Origin: DASQQQ01 sp036390995
GTDB lineage: Bacteria > Actinomycetota > UBA4738 > HRBIN12
DNA: 7,196 nt
Direction: 5' to 3'
Assembly: GCA_036390995.1 (NCBI GenBank)
Contig: DASWAT010000012.1
Span: 1 to 7,196 of the forward strand
The translations under genes were made by a program, and so were the position numbers. Positions 5,237 to 7,196 of the stretch are shown here, piece after piece; the first letter of the stretch is position 1, and each line of letters begins with the position of its first letter. The notes beneath the pieces were generated by a model, which did not search any database, was not told the origin of the DNA, and saw only the letters and a list, made by a program, of their open reading frames with translations.

Positions 5237-5650
5237 TTGGCGCTCTTCTATGCCGACGCCTCAGCACTCGTGAAGCTCGTCCGCGACGAGCCCGAGAGCT
5301 CCGCATTACGCGCCTTCATCGGCGATGCCGACCTCGTCTCGTGCGAGCTCCTACTCGCGGAGGTGCCACGGGCCATCCGACGAGCGGCAGCCCGCGACGC
5401 GCGCCTCCCCGTGGACCTCCTCATCGCCCGCACCGGCGAGATCCTCGACGCGGTCGCCCTGCTACCCCTCGACCGCGGCCTGCTCGCGGCGGCCGGTGCG
5501 CTCGCGGAGCCCGCCCTGCGGGCGCTCGATGCGATCCACGTAGCTGCAGCGGTCGATCTCTCGCCGATCGACGCCTTCGTCAGCTACGACGAACGCCAGG
5601 CTGCGGCCGCCCGACTCGCCGGCCTGCGCACCGTGAGACCGGGCGGCTGA
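5237..5650 (+). CDS. vapC: VapC-like PIN-domain ribonuclease toxin
   Basis: This 137-residue type II toxin is a predicted Mg2+/Mn2+-dependent endoribonuclease that cuts specific RNAs (tRNA or rRNA in studied VapCs). The four acidic PIN residues are in place: Asp7 in YADASALVK, Glu42 in LLLAEV, Asp98 in LRALDAIHVAAA and Asp118 in FVSYDER. The fold therefore looks intact and the toxin is probably active. The start is TTG at 5237, two bases after the antitoxin TGA; no in-frame ATG or GTG precedes Asp7, and later starts would remove it. A rare TTG start and tight spacing suggest translational coupling that keeps toxin below antitoxin. The partner is a Phd/YefM-type antitoxin, a known but not the classical AbrB-type VapB combination. 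The stop lies one base from the stop of the opposing YyaL-like gene. Confidence 0.92.
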   Translation: MALFYADASALVKLVRDEPESSALRAFIGDADLVSCELLLAEVPRAIRRAAARDARLPVDLLIARTGEILDAVALLPLDRGLLAAAGALAEPALRALDAIHVAAAVDLSPIDAFVSYDERQAAAARLAGLRTVRPGG

Positions 5651-5664
5651 CTCAGCCCCCGGTC
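5637..5664. terminator. Hairpin shared by the two converging stop codons (possible bidirectional terminator)
   Basis: The left arm is GACCGGG plus GGCTG with one bulged C (5644); the right arm is CAGCC plus CCCGGTC. Together they give 12 pairs and a three-base loop. TGA of the toxin (5648-5650) and TGA of the minus-strand gene (5652-5654) lie in the loop and the upper stem. No T-run follows on either strand, so the classical terminator pattern is absent, but U-less hairpins are common ends of actinobacterial genes. It would fold equally in RNA from either strand. Confidence 0.5.
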
Positions 5665-7196
5665 AATTGGGCGACGAGGGCTTCGGGATCGGTCACCGGG
5701 AGCTTGCAGGCGAACCGTTCGCACACGTAGGCCGTGGGCTTGCCGTCCACGAGTTCGCGGTCGTGCAGCAACGGCACGGCCGCGCGGGAGGTCTCGTCGT
5801 CCGGCGCGGCGACCGCGAGGACGTGGTTCGGGAGGAACCGCCTCGTGGTCACCTCGTCGGTCAGCGCACGGGTCTGGGGTGACGAGGGGTCCCCGATCAC
5901 GGCCACCTCCCGCGCGCCGGACAGGTACAGGTCGAGGGCCGAGAGCGCCTGGCCGAAGCCCGTCGGCGCGGTGCCCATGCCCTGCTGCACCAGGCGGAGG
6001 GAAGAGGCGGCCGCCCGTTCGTACCCGGGCTCGCCGGTGAGGTGCGCCATCCGAAGGAGGACGTCGGCGGCGGCCGAGTTCCCGCCCGGCGTCGCGTTGT
6101 CGTACAGCTCCTTCGGCCGGATCACGAGCGCCTCGGCATCCGATCCCGTCTGGAAGAACCCGCCCCGCTCGTCGTCGTGGAACAGCCGGAGGAGCTCGTC
6201 GGTGAGCGCGCGCGCCTCCTCGAACCACCGGAGCTCGAACGTCGTCTCGTACAGCGTGAGGCAGGCCTCGGCCAGCAGGGCGTGGTCGTCGGCGTAGGCG
6301 AGGCCGCCGGCGCGTCCGTTCCGCCACGAACGCAGGAGCCGGCCCGTCTCGTCGCGGAGGTGGGAGAGGACGAACTCGGCAGCTCGCACCGCGGCGTCGA
6401 TCAACGCCTGGTCGTCGAACGCTCGGCCGGCCTCCGCGAGGGCGGAGATGGCCAGCCCGTTCCACGCCGCCAGGATCTTGTCGTCGGTGCCGGGATGCGT
6501 CCGCCCTTCCCGGACCTCGAACAGCTGCTCGCGCGCCGTCTCCAGATCGCGCGCGAGCTCGAGCGCGTCGGCACCGAGCTCGTCCGCCACCGCCTGCGGC
6601 GGATGCGGCATCCACAGGACGTTCGTTCCCTCCCAGTTGCCGTCGGGTGCGGCGCCGAACGCCGTCGCCACCGCCTCGCCGGCGATCTCGACGAGCTCGT
6701 CCCACGACCACACGAAGAAGCGTCCCTCCACGCCCTCCGTGTCCGCGTCCTGCGAGGAGAAGAAGGCGCCCTCCGGGTGCTGCATCTCGCGCAGGAGGTA
6801 GGTGGAGGTCTCGACGGCCACCCGGCGATAGCGCTCGGCGCCGGTCACCTGCCAGGCCCGCGTGTACAACCGGACGAGCTGGGAGTTGTCGTAGAGCATC
6901 TTCTCGAAGTGCGGCACGTGCCAGCGCTCGTCGGTCGAGTAGCGGTGGAAGCCGCCGCCGATCTGGTCGTACATCCCGCCCGTCGCCATCCGGTCGAGCG
7001 TGAGGGTGAGCATGTCGAGGGCGTCCGGCACGCCGCGGAGATGACACCGCAGGAGGAACTCGAGCGTCATCGGCTGCGGGAACTTCGGCGCGCCGCCGAA
7101 CCCGCCCCACCGCGCGTCGAAGCCGGCACGGAGGCGTTGGAACGCCTCCTGCAGGATGTGGTCGGTGAGCGGGTCGGCCGGCGCGGTCGCGGTGGA
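5652..7196 (-). CDS. YyaL/DUF255-type thioredoxin-fold protein with glycosidase-like C-terminal domain, 5' truncated
   Basis: About 514 C-terminal residues of the YyaL/spermatogenesis-associated protein 20 family are present, normally around 650-700 residues. The frame is open to the right edge, so the ATG at 7070 is internal and the thioredoxin-like N-terminal domain lies outside the window. Residues just inside the edge carry GGFGGAPKFPQP, then QIGGGFHRYSTDERWHVPHFEK, LYDNSQL, FFSSQDADTEG, WNGLAISALAEA, YADDHALLAEACL and LYDNATPGGNSAAADVLLR, in the family order. These belong to the (alpha/alpha)6-barrel, glycosidase-like part. The role is not well defined; members are often described as thioredoxin-domain proteins with possible sugar-related or redox function. 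The frame is intact to the stop at 5652-5654, and GC-rich codon use matches the core genes. It converges on the toxin gene with a one-base gap. Confidence 0.94.
   Translation of the reverse strand, partial: STATAPADPLTDHILQEAFQRLRAGFDARWGGFGGAPKFPQPMTLEFLLRCHLRGVPDALDMLTLTLDRMATGGMYDQIGGGFHRYSTDERWHVPHFEKMLYDNSQLVRLYTRAWQVTGAERYRRVAVETSTYLLREMQHPEGAFFSSQDADTEGVEGRFFVWSWDELVEIAGEAVATAFGAAPDGNWEGTNVLWMPHPPQAVADELGADALELARDLETAREQLFEVREGRTHPGTDDKILAAWNGLAISALAEAGRAFDDQALIDAAVRAAEFVLSHLRDETGRLLRSWRNGRAGGLAYADDHALLAEACLTLYETTFELRWFEEARALTDELLRLFHDDERGGFFQTGSDAEALVIRPKELYDNATPGGNSAAADVLLRMAHLTGEPGYERAAASSLRLVQQGMGTAPTGFGQALSALDLYLSGAREVAVIGDPSSPQTRALTDEVTTRRFLPNHVLAVAAPDDETSRAAVPLLHDRELVDGKPTAYVCERFACKLPVTDPEALVAQLTGG

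Noticed and set aside
5734..6297. 187-codon plus-strand frame within the YyaL-like gene
   Set aside because: Antisense to a conserved domain, Ser/Arg-rich, no family resemblance.

Overview
The window reads as chromosomal DNA from a high-GC bacterium, most likely an uncultured member of the Actinomycetota. The grounds are strong G/C bias at third codon positions, GTG and TTG starts beside ATG, apparently leaderless starts, and a set of actinobacterial-looking housekeeping genes. This lineage call is inference from composition and gene content; no marker gene for fine placement is present.

Layout, left to right. (1) At 1-836 lies the C-terminal part of the translational GTPase TypA/BipA (+), cut by the window edge. 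(2) At 837-950 is a short intergenic region with four degenerate ~15-bp direct repeats at 21-22 bp spacing, ending just before (3) a DUF4143-type AAA ATPase (951-2264, +). That protein joins a P-loop domain, an internal winged-helix segment and a PD-(D/E)XK-like C-terminal domain, and its codon use looks less GC-rich than its neighbours'. (4) A probable three-gene operon follows on the minus strand, read from right to left: a PrxQ/BCP peroxiredoxin (3983-4447), an ion-channel-like membrane protein with a degenerate selectivity filter (2809-3933) and a cyclophilin (2261-2773). The cyclophilin stop overlaps the ATPase stop tail to tail. (5) A DUF302 gene (4507-4893, +) diverges from the peroxiredoxin. 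(6) A type II toxin-antitoxin pair follows, with a Phd/YefM-type antitoxin (4956-5234) and a VapC-like PIN-domain toxin (5237-5650). A perfect 18-bp palindrome covers the antitoxin start codons. (7) The C-terminal ~514 residues of a YyaL/DUF255-type protein lie on the minus strand (5652-7196), running off the right edge. Its stop and the toxin stop sit in one hairpin.

Most of the window is ordinary core genome carrying two small mobile-type cassettes, the ATPase and the toxin-antitoxin pair. Both cassettes appear to have their cis-regulatory DNA pressed right up against, or over, the start codon, and both are inserted tail to tail against a core gene with essentially no spacer. The most interesting item is the repeat array in front of the DUF4143 ATPase, which may be a dedicated operator. 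The peroxiredoxin, cyclophilin and DUF302 genes loosely suggest a redox or protein-quality theme, but this is only inference from adjacency.
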